Source of the DNA: Paenibacillus endophyticus
GTDB lineage: Bacteria > Bacillota > Bacilli > Paenibacillales > Paenibacillaceae
Length of the DNA: 64,000 bases
Direction of reading: 5' to 3'
NCBI RefSeq assembly: GCF_014192395.1
Contig: NZ_JACHXW010000015.1
Coordinates: 62,001-126,000 of the forward strand
Part shown: positions 8,199 through 17,606 of the stretch, piece by piece
Layout of the letters: the number at the start of each line of letters is the position of its first letter
How positions within the stretch are numbered: the first letter of the stretch is position 1
The notes under the pieces: model-generated
What the model saw: only the letters and a program-made list of their open reading frames with translations
Databases searched by the model: none
Told to the model about the DNA's origin: nothing
Made by a program: the position numbers and the translations under genes

Positions 8199-10019
8199 TC
8201 ATTCAACGGGAACTTTAACCTGTATGAACGTCCCCTGTCCCGGGCTGCTTTGAATGAGAATCTGAAACCGGTCGCCGTAAATAAGCTTTAAGCGATAAAT
8301 GACATTCTGAACGCCTATGCGCTCCCCAAGCTCCTCCTCGCTGTCCAAGTACCTATACAGCGTCTGCACTTTCTCCTCATCCATGCCGATGCCGTTATCC
8401 GTGATCGAGAAGATCAGCTCCTCTTCCGCTCGTTCAACTTTCACTTGAATCAGCCCGCCATGCTTCAGCGGCTCAATGCCGTGGATACTCGCATTTTCTA
8501 CAAACGGTAGAAACATCATTTTGGGTACCATGCAGCCTTTCGCGGAAGGGTCGATATTGATTTCGTATACCATTCTATCCTCGAACCGGTATTTTTGAAT
8601 TTCGAGGAAACAGATGATGAATTCGACTTCCTCGCTTACCATAACGCGATCCTTACCCCAGGTAAGGGAAGTTCGGAATATTTTGGCCATGTTATGAATG
8701 ATCTTGGCGGTTTCCGCTTCGTCCTTTATCAAGCTTCGCATACGAATCGTCTCCAGCGCGTTGAATAAAAAATGCGGATTAATTTGGCTTTGCAGCGCAT
8801 TCAGCTGCGCCTTCCTTCGCTCGAGCTCTAGCGTCTTGGTCTGGATATCCGCAATGTATACGTCATCAATCAAGCTCTTCACTTGTATCGTCATCCGGTT
8901 GAATTCGCTCGTTAATTGGCCGATTTCATCCCGGTATTCCCCCGCTTTAATCGTATCGAAATGCTGGTTTTTCACTTTTTTCATATGGCGCAATATTTGA
9001 ATCAGCCGCATATTCAAGGAACGCGTAATCCATAAAATGATGGCGGTTGGGATGAAGATGTTCAAAAATGCCAGCACAATAACGAACTCTCTAGATTGCC
9101 GGACGCTCTTCAGCACCTCCTCCTCGGAAATGGTGCCGATAATGCGCCAGTTTTCTAAATAGCTTACATAGGAATAGTTCGCCTGGAAGGCGATCGCATC
9201 TGTCGGGAATTCCATGGCATCATAATCAATCGATTCCATGCGCCAGTCCACGGCAGGATCTGTCGTAAATTCAATTTGTCCGTTGTCATTCACGAGATAG
9301 ATATTGCCCTGCAGGTTCTGGTTTTGAAAAATCTGCTCGATCGTGCTCGTTTTCAAATCGATTTTCAAATACTTTTTCCAGTTGTTTTTGGATTCAAAAT
9401 AATTCATTTCACGAATGATGCTGAACGTATTGCGCACGGGATTGCCGTCGCTTTTCAAAAAGTCCTCCTGCTGCGTGCGTATAAAGATCGGGTATGCGCT
9501 GTTTTTTTTCTGCAGCAGCTTGTACCAATCCGTTTGCTTCATTTCATCGGAAAGAAACCCAATACCGCCTGAGTGCAGCATAGTTGGGTTTTCCACAAAT
9601 ATTTTAATATTCTGAATGGACGTGTAGACGGGAGTATAGCTGTTCAGTATTCTGCGGAAATACGTATCGTAAGCCTCCACATAGGCCGCCGGCTCCTTAT
9701 AATCCGTTTCCAAAATCTCGTTTAAATTGTAGTCGGTATAGAACACGGATGAGATCGTAACCGCATCCTCCACCTCTGATCGGAACTCGTTGTTGATTTG
9801 GTCAACTGCCCGCGAGATATCTTTCATTCGCTGGTTTTTCACGTTATTCGTCGTCACATTGTAGAAAATAACGTTCGTCAGTACGATCGGAAGAAAGACG
9901 GAAAATACGTAAACGATCAGCATCTTATTGCGCAACCGGACATGATTGAGATTGAAGTGCAGCTTCACATGGATACTCCCCTTTTTCTGGACAACCTTAT
10001 GCATAGCGGACAGGCTCAT
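8199..10019 (-). CDS. yesM: Sensor histidine kinase, YesM type
   Basis: Membrane segments at about 33-55 and 311-333 enclose a long extracellular sensor region. A HAMP linker follows (340-385), then the His_kinase domain with phospho-acceptor His416 in INPHFLFNALE, and an ATPase domain with the N-box FVENASIHGIEP. The ATG overlaps the stop of the regulator gene (ATGA), showing translational coupling. By position it senses an oligosaccharide or the loaded binding protein and controls the aldouronate transporter. The inducer is inferred. Confidence 0.94.
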   Translation of the reverse strand: MSLSAMHKVVQKKGSIHVKLHFNLNHVRLRNKMLIVYVFSVFLPIVLTNVIFYNVTTNNVKNQRMKDISRAVDQINNEFRSEVEDAVTISSVFYTDYNLNEILETDYKEPAAYVEAYDTYFRRILNSYTPVYTSIQNIKIFVENPTMLHSGGIGFLSDEMKQTDWYKLLQKKNSAYPIFIRTQQEDFLKSDGNPVRNTFSIIREMNYFESKNNWKKYLKIDLKTSTIEQIFQNQNLQGNIYLVNDNGQIEFTTDPAVDWRMESIDYDAMEFPTDAIAFQANYSYVSYLENWRIIGTISEEEVLKSVRQSREFVIVLAFLNIFIPTAIILWITRSLNMRLIQILRHMKKVKNQHFDTIKAGEYRDEIGQLTSEFNRMTIQVKSLIDDVYIADIQTKTLELERRKAQLNALQSQINPHFLFNALETIRMRSLIKDEAETAKIIHNMAKIFRTSLTWGKDRVMVSEEVEFIICFLEIQKYRFEDRMVYEINIDPSAKGCMVPKMMFLPFVENASIHGIEPLKHGGLIQVKVERAEEELIFSITDNGIGMDEEKVQTLYRYLDSEEELGERIGVQNVIYRLKLIYGDRFQILIQSSPGQGTFIQVKVPVE

Positions 10020-11596
10020 TTTAGCTGATTGCGGTACTCCGTAGGCGTCATCTGCTCAATCTTCTCGAATTGGGTCACAAAATAATCCGCATTGCTGAAT
10101 CCAACTTTTTCGGCAATTTCGTAAATTCGCATGGAGCATGATTGGCGCAGCAGCTTCTTCGCTTCGTTGACGCGCAATTGAAGCAGGAATTCATTGAAAT
10201 AAACGCTGTATGTCTTCTTGAACAGCTGGCCCAAATATACGGGATTGATATAAAACTTCGCAGCGATGCTCTTCAAGCTTATATTTTCCGAGTAATGAAG
10301 CTCAATATAGCTTTTGATTTTCTGAATGCCTCCCTTTTGCTGCTCCCCTCGCAGCACCGCAACATATTGCTGGCTCTCCTCAATAAACGCAGCAAACAGA
10401 CGGCGGAGCTCGCCGAGAGATAGATTGCTGTCATGCCAATTCAGAACCGGCTGCAGCGTAGGCAAGGTGAGCTCATCTCCCTCCATGCTGCGGATTGTTT
10501 TCAGAATGGCTAATACGCATTGCTGAAGGTTCATCTTGATAGCCTCCGGCGCATAACGCTTCTCGCGAAAATCACGGAACCACTGCTCGACAGTCGCTTG
10601 AACGGAATCCTGCTTCTGCTCCTCGAATTGTTCCATGAACAACTGAAGCAGCGACGGCTCAAATCCGATGTACTGAAGCTGCTCCGAGCGGATTTGATCA
10701 TAAACAACGATGCGCATATCCTCGTTTATATATTTATAAAGCAGCGCCTCTTTGGCTGATTTATACGACTCTCGAAGATCAGATAACCGCGAAACAAACG
10801 TACCCGCATACAGAAATACCGTTTTCCCGTATTGAGCGTCCAACATAGTTCTAAGCTTAATCAAGAAACGCTCCAAGTCTCCTTGGAACGGATCCAGCAA
10901 TTGACTCGTCAGCAGGAAACCAATTCGGTTGCGGTGCTCATGCATGCAGATAGGTTGAACTGCGCCAGTTAGCCGGGTAAGCTCTTCTCGCAAAAGTTCA
11001 TGGAAACGGGCACTGGAAATCGTCTGAACCGCCTGCTTCCAGCTATGGTTGTCATTAAGCTCTGCGAATACATAGGTAAGGCGATCCTTCTTGCCGAGAT
11101 TCAGGCGGGCCTCCCACTCATCTGTGGAAGCGGCATCCGCTTCCTCCAGAATGAGTGCTTTTATGAGCTCGCTCCCCTGCAGCCTTTCCTTTTTCAGCTG
11201 CTCTTCTTTTTCTTGCTTCAGCTTCCCGTTTAACGTTTGCAAAATAGCAGAAAACTCGATATCGTCTATGGGTTTGACTACGAAATCATGTACGCCGTAG
11301 CGCATCGCTTGCTGGGCATATTTGAAATCATTATAGCCGCTTATAATAATGAAAGAAGGCTTTGGCATCGTTTCTAACGAGACAAGCCTTATCAGCTCCA
11401 AGCCGTCAATGACCGGCATCCGGATATCGGTTATGACAAGCTCAGGCTTAATCCGCTTAATCAACTCTAGCGCATCCTCACCGTTGTCTGCCTCACCGAC
11501 GATTTGAAATCCGCATGCTTCCCAATCGATAAGCTTCATTAAACCTTTTCGGGTAAAGGATTCATCATCAACCAAAATAGCACGATGCAAATGCAT
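10016..11596 (-). CDS. yesN: AraC-type response regulator, YesN type
   Basis: The receiver domain (1-120) has the acidic pocket Asp10, Asp11 and phospho-acceptor Asp57 in VITDIRMP, plus the conserved Lys in VKPID. A long middle region (about 130-410) leads to a C-terminal AraC helix-turn-helix pair (about 425-525) ending in MTPTEYRNQLK. The ATG has AGGAGG about 9 bases upstream. It is the first gene of the set and probably activates the downstream sugar-import promoter after phosphorylation by the adjoining kinase. Confidence 0.94.
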   Translation of the reverse strand: MHLHRAILVDDESFTRKGLMKLIDWEACGFQIVGEADNGEDALELIKRIKPELVITDIRMPVIDGLELIRLVSLETMPKPSFIIISGYNDFKYAQQAMRYGVHDFVVKPIDDIEFSAILQTLNGKLKQEKEEQLKKERLQGSELIKALILEEADAASTDEWEARLNLGKKDRLTYVFAELNDNHSWKQAVQTISSARFHELLREELTRLTGAVQPICMHEHRNRIGFLLTSQLLDPFQGDLERFLIKLRTMLDAQYGKTVFLYAGTFVSRLSDLRESYKSAKEALLYKYINEDMRIVVYDQIRSEQLQYIGFEPSLLQLFMEQFEEQKQDSVQATVEQWFRDFREKRYAPEAIKMNLQQCVLAILKTIRSMEGDELTLPTLQPVLNWHDSNLSLGELRRLFAAFIEESQQYVAVLRGEQQKGGIQKIKSYIELHYSENISLKSIAAKFYINPVYLGQLFKKTYSVYFNEFLLQLRVNEAKKLLRQSCSMRIYEIAEKVGFSNADYFVTQFEKIEQMTPTEYRNQLK

Positions 11597-11842
11597 GTTA
11601 TCCTTCCTCCTTGTTCTTCTGATAATCGGCCAACGTATCTGCTAGCGTATGGTTTTAACCTATTGATTATATCCTGAATGCGGACGATTCTGCTCGTCTC
11701 TTATCTTTTCAATATATGGAAGGCTCGATACTTAAATAGTAAATTTCTTGAATCAAGCACACAATGTAAAAACTATAGTGTCAACCCTATAAACTAAAGA
11801 ACATTTGCTAGTGAATCCTATTCGTTTGCTGTACAGGGACGT
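11597..11842. other. Intergenic region upstream of the two-component operon
   Basis: No gene-like frame was seen. On the minus strand a TATAAT lies near 11670 and could be the -10 of the yesN promoter, but no good -35 accompanies it. The rest is AT-rich with no clear repeat. Confidence 0.4.
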
Positions 11843-11884
11843 GAAAAAGCGGCCGCTCCCCGCTACCACGGGAACGACCGCCTA
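11843..11884 (-). terminator. Rho-independent terminator after the GH127 gene
   Basis: On the minus strand GCGGTCGTTCCCG pairs, with a few mismatches, with CGGGGAGCGGCCGC, followed by a run of five T. It begins about 40 bases after the GH127 stop codon. Confidence 0.75.
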
Positions 11885-11920
11885 TTTAACTCTTTCATAT
11901 GAAGCAACATGAAGCTGATT

Positions 11921-13894
11921 TTAGAAACGTTCCTTAACCCAAACGGTCATTTCGCCCTTGCCGCGATTTGCCCACGCATAATAAGGAATAAAAGCAAGAC
12001 TGGCTGGCTCCATGGCTGCTTCTGTATCCGTACGGTATAGCTGCGTGCCCCATTGCTCGAATTGAAGCCTTGAGCCTTCCGCTTTGATGACATGAATACC
12101 GCCGATTAAGCTTTCTTCATAAGCGTCTTCAAGCTTCGCGTCCTGCGGCAGAAGCAGCTGCTGCAATTGCGCTCCGTTGTCAGCTTCCTCCAAGCAATAG
12201 ACGAGCGGACCGCGCTGCAGCGCAACCTTGCCGGCGTTTTGCTTGACGAGCGGATGGCTTCTAACGCGAAGTATTGGCATAGCGAGTACAAGCTCAAGCT
12301 GGTCGCCGGAAGTCCATACACGCTCAATCCGTGCATAGCCATCTACCACTTTGTCTGTAAGCGCATAGGCTTCGCCATTGACGACAACCGATGCTTCCGA
12401 AGCCCAACCCGGAATCCGCAGCGCCAGCGTAAAGGCAGCAGGCTTCGCAAGTGAAATCTCAAACCGTGCTGTTCCTTCCCACGGAAGCGAAGAATGCTGC
12501 TTCAGCTTAACCTTTGTCCCGTCCAGCGAAAGCTCTACCTCGCCACCGATATAAAGATGGGAATAAATCGTATTGCCGTTCGTTGAATACATATATCCAC
12601 CTAGCGATGCCAGCAAGCGGGCGATATTCGGCGGGCAGCATGCACAGCCGAACCACTCCTGGCGTACAGGCTTCACATGGTTAAAATTTTTGTTTCTGCC
12701 CTCGCATACGTCCGGCGTAACCTCCAGGGGGTTTACATAGAAGAAATGCCTGCCATCGCGGGACATGCCTGCCAGCACGGTATTATACAGCGCCCGCTCC
12801 ATGACATCGGCATAGCGGCTGTTTGGTTCCAACTGCAGCATCCTGTGGGCGAAAAAAATAAGGCCAATCGATGCGCAGGTTTCTGAATATACCGTATCAT
12901 TGGGCAAGTCATAATCGAATGAGAACGCCTCGCCGTGTGCCATCGAGCCGATGCCGCCTGTAATATACATCTGCTTGGAAGCAATGTTATCCCATAATCG
13001 GCGGCATGCTTCAATTAGCGATTCATCTCCTGTTTCCTTGGCTACATCCGCCATTCCAGCCAGCATGTACACGACGCGTACGGCATGCCCGACCGCCGCC
13101 TCCTGCTCACGTACCGGACGATGGGTTTGGAAATATTCCGGATCGATATGAATCTTATTGTTGTTCCAATGCGTCGATCTGCCTCGCGCGTCAGCCTCTG
13201 CCTCGAAAAAGCTCGGCTGCTGCCCGCGCTTATCGATGAAGTAGCTGCTGATATCCAAATATTTGCGATTGCCCATCGCTTCATACAGTTTCACTAGTGC
13301 AAGCTCAACCTCTTGGTGACCATCATAGCCCGCAATTTGCCCTGGGCCATCGCCGAATACAACAGCAATGTCGTCCGCGATTCGACATACGATATCAAGC
13401 AGATTTCGCTTCCCAGTGGCATTGTAATAAGCTACGCCCGCCTCGATCATATGGCCAGCCGAATAAAGCTCATGGCATTCTGTTAGATTCGTCCACTTTT
13501 TGCCTGGCTCTTTGATCGTAAAGTAGGTATTGAGGTATCCGCTTGGCTGCTGGGCTTTGCCGATGATATCGATCATCTCGTCCGCGAGCTGCTCAAGTGC
13601 GTCATCCCGCTTCGTTACGAGCAAATAGGCAACGGCCTCAAGCCATTTGGCTACGTCCGTATCTTGGAATACAAAGCCGTAAAAATCCCCTTTTTCCAAA
13701 CCGGCGGCAATTTTGAAATTGCTTACCGCACCGCTTCGTTCCGCGCCTTCAATCCGGTCATTTATCGCATCCCACTGATAAGGCACGACGACATCTCTCA
13801 CCAAATCAATATAATAATTCCAGAAGTGATCTGTAATATGAACTTGCTTCAGTGAAACCGGCTTCGCTTGAACCTTGCCCAACGCTTGTCCCAT
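11921..13894 (-). CDS. Beta-L-arabinofuranosidase, GH127 (DUF1680)
   Basis: The family removes beta-linked L-arabinofuranose from plant glycans. The ATG at 13894 (MGQALGKV) is chosen over an upstream in-frame ATG because GAGAGGTG lies 8 bases before it; this gives 657 aa, the size of the Bifidobacterium enzyme HypBA1. With that numbering Glu322, Glu338 and Cys340 (in YSETCASIG) and the Cys cluster starting at 417 (GCACCPPN) fall where HypBA1 has its catalytic and zinc-binding residues. No signal peptide is seen, so it acts on imported oligosaccharides. Divergent from the AraC gene at 14033, its likely regulator. Confidence 0.93.
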   Translation of the reverse strand: MGQALGKVQAKPVSLKQVHITDHFWNYYIDLVRDVVVPYQWDAINDRIEGAERSGAVSNFKIAAGLEKGDFYGFVFQDTDVAKWLEAVAYLLVTKRDDALEQLADEMIDIIGKAQQPSGYLNTYFTIKEPGKKWTNLTECHELYSAGHMIEAGVAYYNATGKRNLLDIVCRIADDIAVVFGDGPGQIAGYDGHQEVELALVKLYEAMGNRKYLDISSYFIDKRGQQPSFFEAEADARGRSTHWNNNKIHIDPEYFQTHRPVREQEAAVGHAVRVVYMLAGMADVAKETGDESLIEACRRLWDNIASKQMYITGGIGSMAHGEAFSFDYDLPNDTVYSETCASIGLIFFAHRMLQLEPNSRYADVMERALYNTVLAGMSRDGRHFFYVNPLEVTPDVCEGRNKNFNHVKPVRQEWFGCACCPPNIARLLASLGGYMYSTNGNTIYSHLYIGGEVELSLDGTKVKLKQHSSLPWEGTARFEISLAKPAAFTLALRIPGWASEASVVVNGEAYALTDKVVDGYARIERVWTSGDQLELVLAMPILRVRSHPLVKQNAGKVALQRGPLVYCLEEADNGAQLQQLLLPQDAKLEDAYEESLIGGIHVIKAEGSRLQFEQWGTQLYRTDTEAAMEPASLAFIPYYAWANRGKGEMTVWVKERF

Positions 13895-14032
13895 CCGTAT
13901 CGCACCTCTCCATGACTTCATATATTTCATACTGCTGATTTCTATTTTATGCGTTAGAATAGAACATAAATACAAACACAACTAACCTATTCCTTATAAA
14001 ATATCACACAAGCAAGGGGGGCTTGGCTTCGA

Positions 14033-14905
14033 ATGCTAGACGCCAATGATCATATTTATTTCGCAGCGCCGCCGCTTCCCTACTATTTAGAGAGCGGCGT
14101 TACCGTCCATAAACGCGGAGATCAGCATCCCAATCGCAGACAGCTTGGCGTATTCGATTTGCTCGTCGTGGAGAGTGGCTGTCTGTTCATAGGCGAGGAA
14201 GATCGGCATTGGCAATTAACAGCTGGCCAGACGCTGCTGCTATTGCCGAATCGGCATCATTATTCCGTAAAGCCCTCCGAGGAGGAGACGGTCTTTTATT
14301 GGGTTCACTTTCTGCCTGTTGGCGAATGGCAGCAAACGGAGCTGGACCATGCCAGCCTTAACCATGACAACCATTACAACCGATTTCTAACCTCGCCTTA
14401 CTCGCTTCATATTCAGAAGGCTTGGACGCTTCCGTATCCCGAGCAAACCTACCGAATTATGCGCGCGCTGAACAATGCCAGTGAAGAGCGTCAATCACGG
14501 GCTTTCTGGACGCAGCAGCAATCGTTCGAGGAGCTCCTGCGGATGATGGATTTGCGTCAAAATGACAGCTATACAAGCCCGTCCGTTACCCTTGCCGAGA
14601 AAACAGAGGTTTATATCAAAAACAATTATCGTACAGAGATAACGAGCAAAATGATGAGTCACGCCCTGAATTTCCATTACAACTACATCATGCGCTGCAT
14701 GAAGCAGGTATACGGCATGACGCCGATCGACTACTTATCCAAATACCGATTAGAGCAAGCCAAGCTTCTTCTATTGAAGACGGAATGGCCAGTGGCAGAA
14801 ATCGCATCGTACGTCGGGTTCGAGAACGCCCCCTACTTCTCGAATTGCTTCACCCGCCAAATTGGCATGCCCCCGACGAAGTTTCGCAAGCAATATACGA
14901 GTTGA
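14033..14905 (+). CDS. AraC family transcriptional regulator
   Basis: 290 aa. An N-terminal cupin-like sensing half (about 20-110, with HHYSVKP) is joined to two C-terminal helix-turn-helix motifs (about 190-288) ending MPPTKFRKQYTS, the standard AraC signature. A GGGGGG stretch sits about 12 bases before the ATG. It is transcribed away from the GH127 gene across about 140 bases, so a local activator of arabinoside use is likely. The ligand is unknown. Confidence 0.92.
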   Translation: MLDANDHIYFAAPPLPYYLESGVTVHKRGDQHPNRRQLGVFDLLVVESGCLFIGEEDRHWQLTAGQTLLLLPNRHHYSVKPSEEETVFYWVHFLPVGEWQQTELDHASLNHDNHYNRFLTSPYSLHIQKAWTLPYPEQTYRIMRALNNASEERQSRAFWTQQQSFEELLRMMDLRQNDSYTSPSVTLAEKTEVYIKNNYRTEITSKMMSHALNFHYNYIMRCMKQVYGMTPIDYLSKYRLEQAKLLLLKTEWPVAEIASYVGFENAPYFSNCFTRQIGMPPTKFRKQYTS

Positions 14906-15008
14906 GGCGCTTGGTGTAAGATCGGCAGCAGCAGAAGCCTCATAATGGGCATAATGATGAAAAAAAAGGACTCAAATGTGGAAAGTTTTCTAATTTTTAA
15001 AAATAGTA

Positions 15009-15040
15009 TTTACCTCTTGGATGTTATCTGATAATATAAT
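15009..15040 (+). promoter_or_regulatory. asd: Likely promoter of the asd T-box transcript
   Basis: TTTACC (15009-15014) and TAATAT (15032-15037) are separated by 17 bases; TATAAT at 15035-15040 overlaps as an alternative -10. The leader RNA begins just downstream. Confidence 0.45.
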
Positions 15041-15049
15041 CGCAATATT

Positions 15050-15345
15050 CAAATGCGATGAAGAGATGAGTAAATAACCGAATTCTTCCACAGAGAGCTC
15101 CGTCAGCTGAAAAGGAGCATGAATTCCTTATTGAATAAAGACTCAGAGCATCGCATCGGAACCTTGTATAATGGGGGATGGTGCGACAGGAGCTCCTGTT
15201 ACAGAGCTAAAGTATAAGCATTCCTAGCAATGTCGTACTTGAAGAGGCTAATATGGCGACCTATTAGCGAATTTAGGGTGGTACCACGAGTATACAAATC
15301 TCGTCCCTGAGACTGCATGTAGTCTTGGGGGTGGGATTTTTTTTA
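15050..15345 (+). promoter_or_regulatory. asd: T-box riboswitch leader of asd with terminator
   Basis: The conserved T-box sequence AGGGTGGTACCACGAG lies at 15275-15290. It is followed by a terminator helix (about 15298-15345, CTCGTCCC...GGGGGTGGGA and eight T). The T-box can pair with part of this helix as antiterminator. Stem I opens with GCGATG (about 15055) and closes with CATCGC (about 15150); an AGTA on the 5' side faces GAATAAAGA on the 3' side, the expected specifier loop. Aligned on the GAA-N-NNN-purine pattern, the specifier reads AAA (or AAG one base on). Both are Lys codons, which suits a lysine-pathway gene. The leader should let asd be read when its tRNA is uncharged. Confidence 0.9.
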
Positions 15346-15452
15346 TTGGGACAAAGAAAATATCGCTTAAAGTCGGCAACAGGTACACCAAACTAAACTT
15401 TTTGAATAGTTATTTAGGGAAGATTATATAAAGCTGAAAGGAATGGAATATC

Positions 15453-16538
15453 ATGACGCAAAAATTAAAGGTTGGTATTGTAGGAGGCACTGGCATGGTT
15501 GGCCAGCGTTTCATTGAATTGCTGGACCAGCATCCTTGGTTTCAAGTAACGGCGATTGCCGCAAGCGCCGGGTCAGCAGGCAAAACATATGAGGAATCCG
15601 TTCAAAGCAGATGGAAGCTGTCTACGCCTATGCCTGAAGCGGTAAAAAATATGGTCATTCTGGACGCTTCAAAAGTGGAGGAAGTTGCCACCCAGGTCGA
15701 TTTTATCTTTTGCGCGGTCGATATGAAAAAGAATGAAATTCAAGCGCTGGAAGAGGCTTATGCCAAAACAGGTACGCCGGTCGTTTCCAACAATTCGGCT
15801 CATCGCTGGACGCCTGATATCCCGATGGTCATCCCTGAGATTAATGCCGGTCACCTGGAAGTCATTGCCGCACAGAGAAAACGCCTTGGAACGTCAACTG
15901 GGTTTATTGCCGTTAAGCCTAACTGCTCCATTCAGAGCTATGTGCCTGCGCTTCATGCCTTGCTGGACTTCAAGCCAACAAACGTAGTCGCTTCCACCTA
16001 TCAAGCGATATCCGGAGCAGGCAAAAACTTTACCGATTGGCCTGAAATGCTGGACAACGTTATTCCTTATATTGGCGGCGAGGAAGAAAAAAGCGAGCAG
16101 GAGCCTTTGCGTATTTGGGGCAGCTTAGTCAATAACGAAATCGTAAAAGCAAGCGCGCCTTTGATTACGACGCAATGCATTCGCGTTCCGGTATTGGATG
16201 GGCATTTGGCAACCGTATTTGTTTCGTTCGAGAACAAACCTTCGAAGGATGAAATTCTGGAACGCTGGCTGCAATTCAAAGGACGTCCGCAGGAGCTTGG
16301 CCTGCCTAGTGCTCCGAAGCAATTCATCACCTACTTCGAAGAAGAGAACAGACCTCAGACGAGACTCGATCGTGATATTGAGCGAGGCATGGGCGTTTCG
16401 GCGGGCAGATTGCGTGAGGACAGCCTATTCGATTACAAATTTGTCGGATTATCGCATAATACTCTACGCGGTGCGGCAGGCGGCGCCGTTCTGATTGCTG
16501 AGCTGCTTAAAGCAGAAGGTTATATTCAGGCGAAATAG
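15453..16538 (+). CDS. asd: Aspartate-semialdehyde dehydrogenase
   Basis: Reduces aspartyl phosphate to aspartate semialdehyde, the branch point to lysine, threonine, methionine and diaminopimelate. GIVGGTGMVGQ (8-18) is the NADP-binding loop and Cys158 in KPNCSIQ is the catalytic thiol. The C-terminal block SHNTLRGAAGGAV and the 361 aa length place it in the archaeal/fungal branch of the family rather than the common bacterial one. A GAAAGGA site precedes the ATG. It stands alone behind its T-box and is followed by a strong terminator. Confidence 0.95.
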   Translation: MTQKLKVGIVGGTGMVGQRFIELLDQHPWFQVTAIAASAGSAGKTYEESVQSRWKLSTPMPEAVKNMVILDASKVEEVATQVDFIFCAVDMKKNEIQALEEAYAKTGTPVVSNNSAHRWTPDIPMVIPEINAGHLEVIAAQRKRLGTSTGFIAVKPNCSIQSYVPALHALLDFKPTNVVASTYQAISGAGKNFTDWPEMLDNVIPYIGGEEEKSEQEPLRIWGSLVNNEIVKASAPLITTQCIRVPVLDGHLATVFVSFENKPSKDEILERWLQFKGRPQELGLPSAPKQFITYFEEENRPQTRLDRDIERGMGVSAGRLREDSLFDYKFVGLSHNTLRGAAGGAVLIAELLKAEGYIQAK

Positions 16539-16570
16539 ATTTTTAACTCGCATTCGCGAAACGAGACACG

Positions 16571-16618
16571 AACAGCAAGCTGTTTATCCTGATTAGGATA
16601 GGCAGCTTGCTGTTTTTC
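16571..16618 (+). terminator. Rho-independent terminator after asd
   Basis: AACAGCAAGCTG (16571-16582) pairs with CAGCTTGCTGTT, with an inner TATCCTGATTAGGATA helix, followed by a T run. It lies about 30 bases after the asd stop. Confidence 0.9.
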
Positions 16619-16651
16619 AATTGGCGTCTATATGCTTAACCTTCAAAGTGA

Positions 16652-16700
16652 GAGCGCCTCCTTGATGTATCGTAGACAAACCCATCACACCGAGGCGCTC
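16652..16700. repeat. Inverted repeat with long loop
   Basis: GAGCGCCTC (16652-16660) and GAGGCGCTC (16692-16700) are perfect arms around a 31-base loop. No T run follows on either strand. It could be a structural relic or an operator ahead of the cysteine-rich frame. Confidence 0.4.
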
Positions 16701-16712
16701 GTACAAAAATAA

Positions 16713-17513
16713 GACTATTTATTCCTCCTACTGCATTGTTTTTCTCCAAAATCTACGTCTTCTCCTATTACTACTTGTGCGAGGGCTTTCCTGTTATTCA
16801 CCCACACCGAGTCTTTTGGTTTCACATATGTTGTGAGAGATCGAATTGAGGGAGTGATAGCTTTGCCCGGACTGCTACGCACAGTCAACGGAACGACCGC
16901 CCTTTTTGCAACAGCAAGCATAAAATCCAAGCAAGAAGGCATCTTAAGCGCGAACATCGAATTGGTTTTAAACGCCCGTCGAGGTGTCTCCGACATCTTC
17001 CTAAACATCACGTAGAATGCATGTAACTTAGCAACATTCAAAATACAATCTCTGAATCGCACAAGCAGCAGACTCATTGCATCCTTTGGTAAACAAGTGA
17101 ACGGCGTCTCCAGTGCCAGCATCATTCTCCAAGATAAGAACAGCAATATCACTGCAAGAGGATTCATTAATAAGAAAGCAATCGTTCCAGTTAGACTTGA
17201 AAGCGGCTGTCAATGTGGTTGCTCTTGCACGCGTACAAAAAAAATAAGATTCAAAGACGGCACAACATTAAAGGTGATCATCGATAAATCGCTCCAACTT
17301 GCCCTTAAACGACTATTTGCTAAGCTTGAGCGTGTATTAAAAAGGCTGACTCCGCAGAGAGGCAAAGGCGCGGCCGCTGATCCCGAATGCAATGCAAGAT
17401 GTTATCGTATTGCAAACTCTTGCCGGGCTGCATGTGGCATCTTCGCTGTCTTATGCACTCCGATTTGTTTGAGTGCGCAGGCGGTTTGTCTCATTAGCTG
17501 TTTGCCGACATAG
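16713..17513 (+). pseudogene. Cysteine-rich protein gene interrupted by an in-frame amber codon
   Basis: One frame is open from 16713 to the TAG at 17511-17513 except for a single TAG at 17013-17015. The two parts read as one protein: VIALPGLLRTVNGTTALF and onward before the stop, then a Phe/Gly/Asn segment, NITARGFINKKAIVPVRLES, a CQCGCSC cluster and a Cys-rich tail with about ten more Cys. No ATG with a ribosome binding site is found at the 5' end; GTG at 16833 is the only candidate start. The missing start and internal stop suggest a decayed gene. The Cys-rich tail recalls spore-surface proteins of Bacillales, but I do not recognise the family. An antisense frame (16715-17167, minus) is also open. 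Confidence 0.6.
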
Positions 17514-17606
17514 CGGCTGAATATCTTATCAATGAATTCGATTAACTATTCTCATTCCTTATTCTCTGAAAAGCTGCCCACCCTTGAAAATTTGGAACCA
17601 TATCCC

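Noticed and set aside
17013-17015. Recoded amber codon (pyrrolysine)
   Set aside because: No PylT/PylS genes are visible here and the gene also lacks a good start, so simple decay is the likelier reading.
16715-17167. 150 aa minus-strand frame as a full gene
   Set aside because: Most of it is Met/Cys-rich and mirrors the plus-strand coding frame at matched wobble positions. Only the last part looks protein-like, so it is kept as a finding and not as a CDS.
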